Assembly: GCF_001465595.2 (NCBI RefSeq)
Contig: NZ_CP013481.2
Location: 992,001 to 1,056,000 of the forward strand
Length of the DNA: 64,000 nt
Direction of reading: 5' to 3'
DNA from: Pandoraea apista
Lineage (GTDB): Bacteria; Pseudomonadota; Gammaproteobacteria; Burkholderiales; Burkholderiaceae
This document shows, one piece after another, positions 8,593-17,550 of the stretch. How positions within the stretch are numbered: the stretch's first letter is position 1; the number at the start of each line of letters is the position of its first letter. The position numbers were made by a program, and so were the translations under genes. The notes under the pieces are model-generated. The model saw nothing but the letters and a program-made list of their open reading frames with translations, was not told the DNA's origin and ran no database searches.

Positions 8593-9039
8593 TCATTCCG
8601 TGTAAAGCGGACCGTCCCAGCCGTCGAGGTACTTGGGCAGATCGTCCAGCACGTCCAGCACGCGGTGTCGATAGAACAGGTGCATGGCCGGTTGCAGGCT
8701 GACGGGGAGCCTGGCGTCGTGCGCGCGTGCCAGCAGCGCGTTCGGCACGACACACATTGCCAGACGATTGGTGCCATGGAGGGTCTCGCCGCATTCGGCG
8801 CAGAAGCGCCGCGTCATTTTGCGCGACGGATGCGAGAACGTGCGCGTGGCGCCCGTGATCGAGATTTGCGAGGGCGGCCAGGCGGTCGCCGCCAGCACCG
8901 GGCTGCCATAGAAGTCGCGGCAAGCGTTGCAGTGGCACAGGGCGCGTGCGGCGGGCTCGCCGGTGAGTGACATCGAGACGCTGCCGCACTGACAGGCCAC
9001 AGTGATCGTTGTGTTGTTCGGGGTGTTCTGGACTGTCAT
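8593..9039 (-). CDS. GFA/CENP-V domain zinc protein
   Basis: A 148-residue protein of the Gfa family (glutathione-dependent formaldehyde-activating enzyme, CENP-V fold). The zinc-binding cysteines are in the expected order: CQCGSVSM near the N-terminus, LCHCNACRDFYGSP in the middle and RRFCAECGETLHG later. It is convergent with the glyoxalase gene and divergent from the N-acetyltransferase gene at 9147. Many GFA proteins do not act on formaldehyde, so that label is a family name only. Confidence 0.88.
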   Translation of the reverse strand: MTVQNTPNNTTITVACQCGSVSMSLTGEPAARALCHCNACRDFYGSPVLAATAWPPSQISITGATRTFSHPSRKMTRRFCAECGETLHGTNRLAMCVVPNALLARAHDARLPVSLQPAMHLFYRHRVLDVLDDLPKYLDGWDGPLYTE

Positions 9040-9146
9040 GGAGGCCTTGTATGTCCGGCTATCATCGGGATAGGTCGCAAGGATACGACGAATGCGCTAA
9101 CGTATGGGCTCTGCGAATGTCCGCATCCCGAAAGAGGAAGTCAGGC

Positions 9147-10004
9147 ATGTCTCATCCCTTCGATCCGGAACGCTATTTCCGGCGCATTGGCTATACCGGT
9201 CCACGTGAAGCCACGCTCGACGTGCTGCGTGCCGTGCACTCGCTGCATCCGCTGGCGATTCCGTTTGAAAATCTCGATCCGATTCGCGGTCGGCCGGTCT
9301 CGGTCGAGTTGCCGGCGATCATCGCCAAATTGCTGGACGGCGGACGCGGTGGCTACTGCTTCGAGCAGAACGCATTGTTCGCCAACGCGCTGAGGCATCT
9401 GGGGTTCGCGGTGACACCGTTGATCGGACGCGTTGCGTGGGGACGCTCGTTCGATGTGGAAGCGCCCCTGACCCACATGCTGTTGCGCGTGGATCTGGAT
9501 GGCGAGGCGTGGCTGGCCGATGTTGGCTTCGGCTCCGTCACCCTCACGGCGCCGCTGCGCCTGCACTCGAACGAACCGCAGTCGACGATGCTGGAAACGT
9601 TTCGGCTGGAGACGATCGATGCGGGCGAGGGCGCGCCGCCGGGCGAATACCGTCTGAGCGTGCGTTCGGCACAGCGGTGGTTGCCCGTGTATCGCTTCTC
9701 GCCGAAGCCTGCCGAGTGGATCGATTACAAGCTGGGCAATTGGTACACGTCGAGCGCGCCGGATTCGATCTTCCTGAATCAACTCATCGCATGCCGCGTG
9801 CTGCCGCAGGGACGGATCGCGTTGCTCAACACTACGCTCACCGAACGTTCCGCCCAAGGCGAACTTGTGGCAGAAACGAGCGTTGCGTCGGGCGCGCAAC
9901 TGGCGCAGATTCTGCGGGAGCGATTCGGTCTCTCGATGGACGGCATCGACGCCGACGCCTTGTATGCGCGTGCGAGCGCGTGTGCCGCCAAGGCCGCTGG
10001 CTGA
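9147..10004 (+). CDS. nat: Arylamine N-acetyltransferase
   Basis: A 285-residue NAT enzyme that moves an acetyl group from acetyl-CoA to aromatic amines or hydrazines. The Cys-His-Asp triad is visible: Cys71 in GGRGGYCFEQN, His110 in PLTHMLLRVD and Asp125 in AWLADVGFG. The length fits the prokaryotic family (about 275-285). A purine-rich AAAGAGGAAG ribosome-binding site at 9131-9140 selects the ATG at 9147; longer forms would add an unrelated N-terminus. Monocistronic, followed by a strong hairpin at 10037-10072. Confidence 0.93.
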   Translation: MSHPFDPERYFRRIGYTGPREATLDVLRAVHSLHPLAIPFENLDPIRGRPVSVELPAIIAKLLDGGRGGYCFEQNALFANALRHLGFAVTPLIGRVAWGRSFDVEAPLTHMLLRVDLDGEAWLADVGFGSVTLTAPLRLHSNEPQSTMLETFRLETIDAGEGAPPGEYRLSVRSAQRWLPVYRFSPKPAEWIDYKLGNWYTSSAPDSIFLNQLIACRVLPQGRIALLNTTLTERSAQGELVAETSVASGAQLAQILRERFGLSMDGIDADALYARASACAAKAAG

Positions 10005-10036
10005 GCATTGCTGTCGTTGGGCTCTGGGTCAAAAGC

Positions 10037-10072
10037 AAAGGCCGCCTCCCGAGGGACGCGGCCTTTCTTGTT
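10037..10072. terminator. Rho-independent terminator after nat
   Basis: AAAGGCCGC (10037-10045) pairs with GCGGCCTTT (10058-10066), with a further CTCCC/GAGGG pairing inside, followed by CTTGTTT. It lies between convergent nat and the MFS gene and can serve both directions. Confidence 0.8.
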
Positions 10073-10115
10073 TGCGCGACTTCGAATTCCGGCCGCGCAT
10101 CAGTGCATCAGGAGG

Positions 10116-11363
10116 TCAGTGCGCCGAGGTCGTGCCCGGCCACATCCGTACCGTCAGTGCGCCGAGGGCGGCAAGCGTGGCGAGCGATGCAACGCCGGTC
10201 CAGCCCCAACGGGCCAGCGCCTGAGCCCCGAGGGCGGCGCCAATCGACATGCCGATGAACACGCCGACGAACAGCACCGCGTTCAGACGGCTGCGGGCGG
10301 GGGGCTCAATGCCGTACACGATGGTCTGATGCGAAACCAACGCCACCTGTACCCCAAGATCGAAGCCGATCGCGCCAAGACCGATCAGCCACAACTGCGC
10401 ATGGGTACCGAGCATGGGGGCGAACAGCATGGCTGCGAACGAGACTGCCACCAGAGCGGCACCGAGACGCGTCACGATTTGCGGCCCCTTGCGGTCTGCG
10501 ATGCGGCCAGCCAGCGGTGCGCCCAGCGCACCCGCAGCGCCCGCCAGACCGAAGGCGCCCGCCGCAGCGGCGCCGAGATGGAACGGCGCCCCGTGGAGCA
10601 TCACGGCAAGCGTCGACCAGAAAGCGCTAAAGCCGACCGAGAGCAAACCCTGCGCCAAAGCGGCGCGGCGCAGCGCCGGATGACGGCGCCACAGGCTGGC
10701 GACCGACCCGATCAATTGGCGATAGGTCATTTGCGTCGTCGGATGGAACGACGGCAGACTGCGCCATGCCACCACGCCGAAGCCGGCCACGCTAATGGCA
10801 GCCAGAACATACATCGCGCGCCATCCGAAATTCTGTGCGACGAAGCCGGATACGACCCGTGAGAGCAGAATGCCCAGCAATAACCCGGTCATCACCGTGC
10901 CGACCACGCGGCCCCGCACCGATTCCGGGGCGATCGCGGCAGCGGCGGGCACGATGTCCTGTGCCATCGTGGCGGTCAGACCGATGGCCAGACTCGCGGC
11001 GAGCAGCGTGCCGATGCCCGGCGCAAACGCGGCCAGCAATAGCGCGAGCGTAAGAATCGCCCCTTTGATCAGCACGATGCGGCGACGGTCGACGATGTCG
11101 CCCAGCGGCACCAGCAGCAGAATGCCCAGCGCGTAGCCGAGTTGCGTGAGCGTGGGCACCCACCCGACGGTCGTGTTGGCCGCGTGAATGTCGTCGGTCA
11201 TGATGCCGAGCATCGGCTGCGCATAGTACAGCGAGGCCACGGTCAGGCCGGTGCCCGTGGCCAGCAACAGGATCAGCCGGGCGGACAACTCGGGCTGAGG
11301 CCGGGCGGCCGCCTGCGTGGGGCTGTTCGTGCCGGCCGCACCGCAAGTTTGGGTGGAACTCAT
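10116..11363 (-). CDS. MFS transporter
   Basis: A 415-residue major facilitator protein with about twelve membrane segments after a 30-residue soluble N-terminus. Typical marks are LGYALGILLLVPLGDIVDRRR between helices 2 and 3 and GRIADRKGPQIVTRLGA in the second half, the two MFS loop motifs. The opening segment TGLTVASLYYAQPMLGIM is characteristic of drug-exporter-like MFS proteins in this lineage. It is divergent from the LysR gene at 11461 (97-bp gap), which probably controls it. The substrate is unknown. Confidence 0.9.
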   Translation of the reverse strand: MSSTQTCGAAGTNSPTQAAARPQPELSARLILLLATGTGLTVASLYYAQPMLGIMTDDIHAANTTVGWVPTLTQLGYALGILLLVPLGDIVDRRRIVLIKGAILTLALLLAAFAPGIGTLLAASLAIGLTATMAQDIVPAAAAIAPESVRGRVVGTVMTGLLLGILLSRVVSGFVAQNFGWRAMYVLAAISVAGFGVVAWRSLPSFHPTTQMTYRQLIGSVASLWRRHPALRRAALAQGLLSVGFSAFWSTLAVMLHGAPFHLGAAAAGAFGLAGAAGALGAPLAGRIADRKGPQIVTRLGAALVAVSFAAMLFAPMLGTHAQLWLIGLGAIGFDLGVQVALVSHQTIVYGIEPPARSRLNAVLFVGVFIGMSIGAALGAQALARWGWTGVASLATLAALGALTVRMWPGTTSAH

Positions 11364-11460
11364 GAGAGGAACTCCGGTAGCAATGTGTGGGGCGTAGTGT
11401 CGCGCTTGGTGCGGTGCAGCGGTAGACCTATAATCCGTACAACCTTTATACGCGTGACGT

Positions 11461-12441
11461 ATGACAGAACCTCTTCACCCCCAGCCATCCGCCGTCGACG
11501 CCTCCGCCAATCGGGGCGGTGGCGCCGATCGCGTCGAGCTGATGCAGACGTTCGTGCGCATCGTCGAAGCCGGCAGTCTGTCGGCGGCAGCGGTGCTGCT
11601 CGGCACCACGCAGCCGACCGTCAGCCGGCGTTTGCAGATGCTTGAGCGCTCGCTGGGGCTGCGGTTGCTTCAGCGCTCGACGCACCGCATGAAGCTGACG
11701 GAAGACGGCGAGCGTTGCTTCGCGCGAGCGAAAGAGCTGGTGACGAGCTGGGAAGCGTTCGAAGCCGATCTGCGTGGTACCGGCGAGGACCCGGAGGGCA
11801 CGCTTCGCGTACTTGTGCCGCACGCGTTCGGGCAGGAAATGATGGTGGGACCGCTGGCCGATTTTCTCGAGCGTTATCCGGGTATGAAGGTGCAATGGTT
11901 CTTGCAGGACCGCGAGCCGGATTTCATTGCGGAAGGTCTCGATTGTGCGATTCACGTGGGTGAGCTGCGAGATCCGTCGAATGTGGCGATTTCGTTGATC
12001 GATGTGCCGCGAATTGCCGTGGCGTCGCCCGCCTTGCTTGGCGAGCGCGCGCCGCCGGCCCATCCGTCCGATCTGACCGCGTTTCCCTGGCTCTCGCACT
12101 CGACGTTCTATCGCAACGAGATCACGCTCACGCATGAGACAACGCGAGAATCGGTTCGTGTCGCATTCGATCCGCGCATGAGTACGGACAATCTCTACGC
12201 GTTGCGCAGCGCCGCAATTCGAGGGCTCGGTGTGTGCGTGTGCTCCGCATGGGTCATGGCCGAGGATGTGGCGCAAGGGCGGCTGATCCAGCTTGTGCCG
12301 CAATGGCGGCCCACGCCGTTGCCCATGTACCTCATCTATCCCTACGCGAAGTATTACCCGGCGCGTCTACGCCGCTTCATTGAAGCGATGCGCTACGCCA
12401 TTCCCCCCGTGATCGACATCGAGCAGCGCAAGGTTCGCTGA
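11461..12441 (+). CDS. LysR family transcriptional regulator
   Basis: A 326-residue LysR protein. After a 20-residue lead it has the helix-turn-helix RVELMQTFVRIVEAGSLSAAAVLLGTTQPTVSRRLQMLERSLGLRLLQR, then a C-terminal effector domain of the AaeR/DsdC-like type. It is divergent from the MFS exporter and is the natural candidate regulator for it. Its TGA stop (12439-12441) abuts the stop of the next, convergent LysR gene with no base between them. Confidence 0.9.
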   Translation: MTEPLHPQPSAVDASANRGGGADRVELMQTFVRIVEAGSLSAAAVLLGTTQPTVSRRLQMLERSLGLRLLQRSTHRMKLTEDGERCFARAKELVTSWEAFEADLRGTGEDPEGTLRVLVPHAFGQEMMVGPLADFLERYPGMKVQWFLQDREPDFIAEGLDCAIHVGELRDPSNVAISLIDVPRIAVASPALLGERAPPAHPSDLTAFPWLSHSTFYRNEITLTHETTRESVRVAFDPRMSTDNLYALRSAAIRGLGVCVCSAWVMAEDVAQGRLIQLVPQWRPTPLPMYLIYPYAKYYPARLRRFIEAMRYAIPPVIDIEQRKVR

Positions 12442-13419
12442 TCAGGTCAACTGAAGTTGCCCGGCGTTGCCTTGCAGCAAGGCGTCGTTACGTTGCGCGG
12501 CGCTGCGCAGATAGTCCCACAGCACGGTAATGCGCTTGAGCGTGCGCAACTCTTCGTGGCAGTAGATCCAGAAGCTGCGCGTGACGACCACGTCGTTGAC
12601 CAGCAACGGCACTAGGCGAGGGTCTTGTGCGGCCATGAAGCAGGGCAGGATCGCCAGCGCTTCGCCCTGCAACGCTGCCTGATATTGTGCGATCACGCTC
12701 GTGCTGCGCAGCACAACGTGGCACCCGGGCACGATGTCTTCCAGATAGCGCAGTTCGTTGCTGAAGCTGAGTTCGTCGACATAGCTGATGAATCGGCGCC
12801 CGCGCAGATCGGAAAACTTGGCGATGTTGCCGTATTGCTTGAGATAGCCGGGGGTCGCATACAACAGCAAGCGGTAGTCGCATAGCTTGCTGCACACGTA
12901 CGGGCCGCGTTGCGGACGCTCGATGGTGATCGCCAGATCCGCCTCGCGCTTCGAGAGGCTCACGAAGCGCGGCACCGGCAGCACGTCGAAATCGATGGCG
13001 GGGTACTCGCGTTGAAAGCGCGAGAGTACGGGCGTCACGAAATAGGTGCCGAACGCTTCGGTCGACCCGATGCGAACATGGCCCGAGAGCGTTTGTCCCA
13101 GCCCGGCGACCTGCTCGCACGCCGATTGCAATGTGGTTTCCATTTGCTCGGCGTGTACGAGGAGCTGCTGACCCTCGGGCGTCAGCGCAAAGCCCGCGTT
13201 GCGCGATTTGTCGAACAACAACGTGCCCAGCGCCTGCTCCAGCGCGCGTACGCGCCGCGAGACCGTTGTGTGATCGACCCCGAGACGTTGCGCCGCAGCA
13301 CTCACCCGCTGCGTTCGCGCGACCTCCAGAAAGTACCGAAGATCGTCCCAGTCGGGACGCGGCTCCGGACTCGAAGCGCCCGCGATCCCTGACAGCCGTG
13401 TTGTTGCGGTGCGAGCCAT
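12442..13419 (-). CDS. LysR family transcriptional regulator (probable mms regulator)
   Basis: A 325-residue LysR protein. The N-terminal helix-turn-helix reads WDDLRYFLEVARTQRVSAAAQRLGVDHTTVSRRVRALEQALGTLLFDK. The first 25 residues, before the domain, are a loosely conserved lead. It is divergent from the periplasmic binding protein and mmsA-mmsB (141-bp, AT-rich gap), so it probably senses a valine-pathway intermediate and switches that operon. The regulator family is clear; the target is inferred from position. Confidence 0.88.
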   Translation of the reverse strand: MARTATTRLSGIAGASSPEPRPDWDDLRYFLEVARTQRVSAAAQRLGVDHTTVSRRVRALEQALGTLLFDKSRNAGFALTPEGQQLLVHAEQMETTLQSACEQVAGLGQTLSGHVRIGSTEAFGTYFVTPVLSRFQREYPAIDFDVLPVPRFVSLSKREADLAITIERPQRGPYVCSKLCDYRLLLYATPGYLKQYGNIAKFSDLRGRRFISYVDELSFSNELRYLEDIVPGCHVVLRSTSVIAQYQAALQGEALAILPCFMAAQDPRLVPLLVNDVVVTRSFWIYCHEELRTLKRITVLWDYLRSAAQRNDALLQGNAGQLQLT

Positions 13420-13560
13420 CGCCCGGTCTCCTATGTGTATTTATGCACAAAGTAGATGCAGATATTCGCTATGTAAAGCAAATTCGCACAAATACAATTT
13501 ATGAGCGCTGCGCATAGACGACGGCGACAAAAGCATAAGAAACCTGAAGGAGACAAAGCG

Positions 13561-14799
13561 ATGAAGATCAAGCCGTGGCTGCTCGCGCTGGGACTCGGCG
13601 CGGGCTTGGGGTTGACGTCGGTATCGGGTATGGCGGAGTTGCCGAACCGTCCGGTGAAGGTGGGCGTGCTGACCGATATGTCCGGCACGTATTCCGCGAT
13701 GGGCGGGGCAGGGTCGGTCGTGGCGGCGCAAATGGCCATCGACGATTGTCTGGCGGCCGAATGCAAGGGCATGAAGATCGATCTGGTCTCGGCCGACAAT
13801 CAGAACAAGGCCGACGTTGCCGCCAACAAGGCGCGCGAATGGTTCGATCGTGACAACGTCGACGCGATTGCCGACCTGACGAACTCTGCTGCCGCACTGG
13901 CCGTGCAGAAGCTCGCGATGGACAAGCAGCGGGTTGTGCTGTTCTCGGGCCCGGCGACCACACGGCTGACGAATGAAGATTGCTCGCCCACGGGCTTTCA
14001 CTGGATGTTCGACACGTATTCCCAGTCGGCGGCTACCGCGCGTGCCGTGGTCGGCGACGGCGGCAAGTCGTGGTACTTCATCACCGTCGACTACGCATTC
14101 GGGCACTCGCTGGAGAAAGACGCCGCCGATATCGTGAAGGCGCTCGGCGGCACGGTGGTGGGCCAGTCGCGGCACCCGCTCAATGCCTCCGACTATGCGT
14201 CGTTCCTGTTGCAGGCGCAAAGCTCGAAGGCGCAGGTCGTGGCGTTGGCGAACGGCGGGCAGGACACTGTCAACGTACTCAAGCAGGCGCGTGAATTCGG
14301 CATCGTGCAACGAGGGCAGAAACTCGCTGCACTACTGGTGTTTCTGTCGGACGTTCATGCACTCGGCCTGAACACGGCGCAAGGCCTGATGTTCACCGAT
14401 GGCTTCTACTGGGACTTCGACGACGCCTCGCGCACCTGGTCGGCCCGCTTCCAGAAGAAATACAAGGATCTGAAGCCGACGATGGTGCAGGCCGGCGTGT
14501 ATTCGAGCGTGTTGCATTACCTGCGCGCGGTCGCGGCGTCGAAGAGTGTGGATGCGAAGGTGGTCGCGCAAAAAATGCGGGAAATGCCGATTCGCGATCC
14601 GATCATGCACAACGCGTCGATTCGCCCGGACGGCCGTGTGATCCACGACATGTACCTGTTCCGCGTGAAGTCGCCCGCCGAGTCGAAAGGCCCGTGGGAC
14701 TACTACACCAAGGTCGCCACCGTGCCCGCGACAGAAGCCTTCCAGCCGTTGTCGAAATCGACCTGCTCGCTCGTGAAGACGAGCACGGCGGCCAAGTGA
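13561..14799 (+). CDS. ABC-type branched-chain amino-acid transporter, periplasmic binding protein
   Basis: A 412-residue secreted protein. The signal peptide is MKIKPWLLALGLGAGLGLTSVSGMA, with probable cleavage near residue 25. The mature part is a Peripla_BP_6 (LivJ/urea-type) fold: VKVGVLTDMSGTYSAMGGAGSVVAAQMAIDD, VDAIADLTNSAAALAVQKLA and FITVDYAFGHSLEKDA. AAGGAG at 13547-13552 places the start at 13561 rather than at the ATG 60 bp upstream. No permease or ATPase genes follow; the next genes are mmsA and mmsB. It therefore either feeds a transporter encoded elsewhere or acts as a sensor for the pathway. Confidence 0.88.
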   Translation: MKIKPWLLALGLGAGLGLTSVSGMAELPNRPVKVGVLTDMSGTYSAMGGAGSVVAAQMAIDDCLAAECKGMKIDLVSADNQNKADVAANKAREWFDRDNVDAIADLTNSAAALAVQKLAMDKQRVVLFSGPATTRLTNEDCSPTGFHWMFDTYSQSAATARAVVGDGGKSWYFITVDYAFGHSLEKDAADIVKALGGTVVGQSRHPLNASDYASFLLQAQSSKAQVVALANGGQDTVNVLKQAREFGIVQRGQKLAALLVFLSDVHALGLNTAQGLMFTDGFYWDFDDASRTWSARFQKKYKDLKPTMVQAGVYSSVLHYLRAVAASKSVDAKVVAQKMREMPIRDPIMHNASIRPDGRVIHDMYLFRVKSPAESKGPWDYYTKVATVPATEAFQPLSKSTCSLVKTSTAAK

Positions 14800-14940
14800 G
14801 CGCCGGCTGATCGCCGTGGCGCAGGCTTTGCCCCGATTGCCTATCTTGTAAGTGCCGGCGGCGCTGCGTGCCGACTTGCCGCAGCCCGCCATCCCCCCAA
14901 CCCCGAATTCGTCCATTCGTTTCGATCTGGAGAGCCTGTC

Positions 14941-16440
14941 ATGTCCCTACCTACCATTCCGCTGCTCATCGACGGCAAGCGTGTCGAGTCGAAGTCCTCG
15001 CAGTGGCGCGACGTTGTGAACCCGGCCACGCAGGAAGTCGTTGCCCGCGTGCCCTTCGCAACGACCGAGGAACTCGACGCGGCCGTGGCGTCGTCCAAGG
15101 CGGCTTACAAGAGCTGGCGCAATACCTCGCAAGCGAACCGCATGCGAGTGATGCTGCGCTTCCAGCAACTGCTGCGCGATCACACGGGCGAACTCGCCGA
15201 ACTGATTACGCGTGAGCACGGCAAGACGCTGCCCGACGCCGAAGGCGAAGTCGGACGCGGTCTGGAGGTCGTTGAGCACGCCTGCTCGATCGCGTCGCTG
15301 CAATTGGGCGAGTACGCACAGAATGCCGCCGGTGGCGTCGACGTCTACACGCTGATCGAACCGCTGGGCGTTTGCGCAGGCATCACGGCCTTCAACTTCC
15401 CGGTGATGCTGCCGTGCTTCATGTTCCCGCTGGCCGTGGCAACGGGCAACACGTTCGTGCTCAAGCCGTCGGAGCAAGATCCGAGTGCCTCGCTGCGTCT
15501 GGCCGAACTGGCGCTCGAGGCCGGATTGCCGCCGGGGGTGCTCAACGTGGTGCACGGCGGCCCGGATATTGCCAATGCCATTTGCGATCATCCGGACATC
15601 AAGGCCGTGTCGTTCATTGGCTCCACCCATGTCGGCACGCACATTTATCGTCGCGCGTCGGACGCGGGCAAGCGTTGCCAGGCGATGATGGGCGCGAAGA
15701 ACCATTGCGTGATTCTGCCGGACGCAGACCGTGAGCAGGCTATCAACCATTTGCTGGGCGCGGCGTTCGGTGCGGCGGGACAGCGTTGCATGGCAACGTC
15801 CGTGGCCGTGCTCGTGGGCGAGGCGCGCGAGTGGGTGCCCGAGTTGGTCGAGCGTGCGCGTGCGCTCAAGGTCGGTCCGGGCACTGATCGCAAGGCGGAT
15901 CTCGGCCCGGTGGTGTCGAAGCAGGCGCGTGCCCGCATCGAGAAACTGATCGGCGCCGGCGTGGAAGAGGGCGCGAAACTGCTGCTCGACGGTCGCGGTC
16001 ACGCGGTCAAGGAGGCGCCGGAAGGCAACTTCGTCGGCCCGACGATTTTCGATGGCGTGACGGCCGATATGTCGATCTATCGCGACGAGATTTTCGGCCC
16101 CGTGCTGTGCATGACCGGGGTTGATACGCTCGACGAAGCGATTGCCTTCGTCAACGCGAACCCGAACGGCAACGGCGTGGCGCTTTTCACGCAGGACGGC
16201 GGGGCGGCGCGACAGTTCCAGAACGAGATCGATGTCGGTCAGGTCGGGATCAACCTGCCGATTCCGGTGCCGGTAGCGTGGTTCAGTTTCACCGGTTCGC
16301 GTGGCTCGAAGCTTGGCGATCTGGGACCGAACGGCAAGCAGGCGATTCTGTTCTGGACGCAGACCAAGACCGTGACGGCGCGCTGGCAAGCGCGGGGTAC
16401 CGGCCCGTCGGGCGTGAACACCACGATCACGCTGAAGTAA
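14941..16440 (+). CDS. mmsA: CoA-acylating methylmalonate-semialdehyde dehydrogenase
   Basis: A 499-residue aldehyde dehydrogenase of the MmsA type. It turns methylmalonate semialdehyde, NAD and CoA into propionyl-CoA in valine (and inositol/thymine) breakdown. It shows FNFP at 151-154, the coenzyme loop FIGST at 225-229, and the catalytic Cys283 within GAAGQRCM. The MmsA-type features are the GQRCM motif and the closing PNGKQAILFWTQTKTVTARW block. GGAGAG at 14929-14934 is the ribosome-binding site. It lies 141 bp after the binding-protein gene and 33 bp before mmsB, so mmsA-mmsB is an operon. Confidence 0.95.
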   Translation: MSLPTIPLLIDGKRVESKSSQWRDVVNPATQEVVARVPFATTEELDAAVASSKAAYKSWRNTSQANRMRVMLRFQQLLRDHTGELAELITREHGKTLPDAEGEVGRGLEVVEHACSIASLQLGEYAQNAAGGVDVYTLIEPLGVCAGITAFNFPVMLPCFMFPLAVATGNTFVLKPSEQDPSASLRLAELALEAGLPPGVLNVVHGGPDIANAICDHPDIKAVSFIGSTHVGTHIYRRASDAGKRCQAMMGAKNHCVILPDADREQAINHLLGAAFGAAGQRCMATSVAVLVGEAREWVPELVERARALKVGPGTDRKADLGPVVSKQARARIEKLIGAGVEEGAKLLLDGRGHAVKEAPEGNFVGPTIFDGVTADMSIYRDEIFGPVLCMTGVDTLDEAIAFVNANPNGNGVALFTQDGGAARQFQNEIDVGQVGINLPIPVPVAWFSFTGSRGSKLGDLGPNGKQAILFWTQTKTVTARWQARGTGPSGVNTTITLK

Positions 16441-16473
16441 TACGCCCCTTCTCACGGATTTCGGAGACAGACG

Positions 16474-17403
16474 ATGGCTACGGAAACTCAACAAGGCGCC
16501 TTGCGTGTCGCGTTCATCGGCCTCGGCAACATGGGCGGGCCGATGGCGGCCAAACTGGTCAAAGCGGGGCATGCGGTGCGCGGCTTCGATTTGTCCGGTG
16601 CTGCCGTGGAGCGGCTTGCGGGCGCCGGTGGTCGTGCGGCAACGTCGATTGCCGACGCCGTGCGCGACGCACAGGTGGTCATCACGATGCTGCCGGCCGG
16701 CGAGCATGTGCTGGCGGCGTATGACGGCCCGGACGGTGTGCTGGCGAATGCTGCGCCAGACGCCGTGCTGATCGACAGCAGCACGGTGCCGCCGGAAATC
16801 CCCCGGCAGTTGGCGAAGCTCGCGCGCCCGGGCACGTTGCTGCTCGACGCACCGGTCTCGGGCGGTACGGCGGGCGCGGCGGCGGGCACCCTCACCTTCA
16901 TGGTGGGAGGCGATGCGGCGCTTGTGGAGCGCATGCGCCCGTTGCTCGGCAATATGGGGCGTGCGATCCATCACGGTGGCCCGCTTGGCGCCGGGCAGAC
17001 CCTCAAGTTGTGCAACAACATGCTGCTGGGCATTCTGATGGCCGGCACGAGCGAAGCGCTGCGTCTGGGCATCGCCAACGGGCTCGATCCGAAGGTGCTC
17101 TCGGCGGTCATGCAGCAAAGCTCGGGCCGCAACTGGACGCTGGAGGTTTATAACCCGTGTCCGGGCGTGATGGAGAATGCGGCGTCGTCGCGCGGGTACA
17201 CGGGGGGCTTTGCCACCGATCTGATGGCGAAGGACTTGCGGCTGGCTCACGGGGCGGCCGAAGCCAGCAACGTAGCTACGCCATTAGGCGATCTCGCGCG
17301 GCGCATCTTCGAGGTGCATCGCGCGAATGGCCACGGGGCGCTCGATTTTTCGAGCATTTTTCAGGACCCCGTTACGCTGGTGCAGGCGCTGGACGTGAAG
17401 TAA
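16474..17403 (+). CDS. mmsB: 3-hydroxyisobutyrate dehydrogenase
   Basis: A 309-residue beta-hydroxyacid dehydrogenase. It oxidises 3-hydroxyisobutyrate to methylmalonate semialdehyde with NAD, the step before MmsA. The Rossmann loop is VAFIGLGNMGGPMAAKLVKAGH near the N-terminus. The substrate loop is DAPVSGGTAGAAAGTLTFMVGG, and the catalytic lysine is in GAGQTLKLCNN. Length is about ten residues above the family norm because of a short N-terminal extension. It is the last gene of the cassette and is followed by a clear terminator. Adjacency to mmsA makes the assignment firm. Confidence 0.95.
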   Translation: MATETQQGALRVAFIGLGNMGGPMAAKLVKAGHAVRGFDLSGAAVERLAGAGGRAATSIADAVRDAQVVITMLPAGEHVLAAYDGPDGVLANAAPDAVLIDSSTVPPEIPRQLAKLARPGTLLLDAPVSGGTAGAAAGTLTFMVGGDAALVERMRPLLGNMGRAIHHGGPLGAGQTLKLCNNMLLGILMAGTSEALRLGIANGLDPKVLSAVMQQSSGRNWTLEVYNPCPGVMENAASSRGYTGGFATDLMAKDLRLAHGAAEASNVATPLGDLARRIFEVHRANGHGALDFSSIFQDPVTLVQALDVK

Positions 17404-17422
17404 TTTGCGGCCGGCAAGACAG

Positions 17423-17460
17423 ACGCCCGTCGGCTTTACGGCCGACGGGCGTTATTTTTT
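17423..17460 (+). terminator. Rho-independent terminator after mmsB
   Basis: ACGCCCGTCGGC (17423-17434) pairs perfectly with GCCGACGGGCGT (17441-17452) around a 6-nt loop and is followed by TATTTTTT ending at 17460. It lies 20 bp after the mmsB stop. Confidence 0.9.
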
Positions 17461-17550
17461 GCGCATGACGGTGGCTGACCGCCACGAGGTGGCGGGAGCC
17501 GCAATGCGGCACTCGCCGGAACCGGCCTGCGAGCGCCGGCCCGGAAAGCG

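Noticed and set aside
14947..17250. 767-codon minus-strand frame across mmsA and mmsB
   Set aside because: It spans two genes and the gap between them, which is typical of third-position GC shadows; the plus-strand genes are certain.
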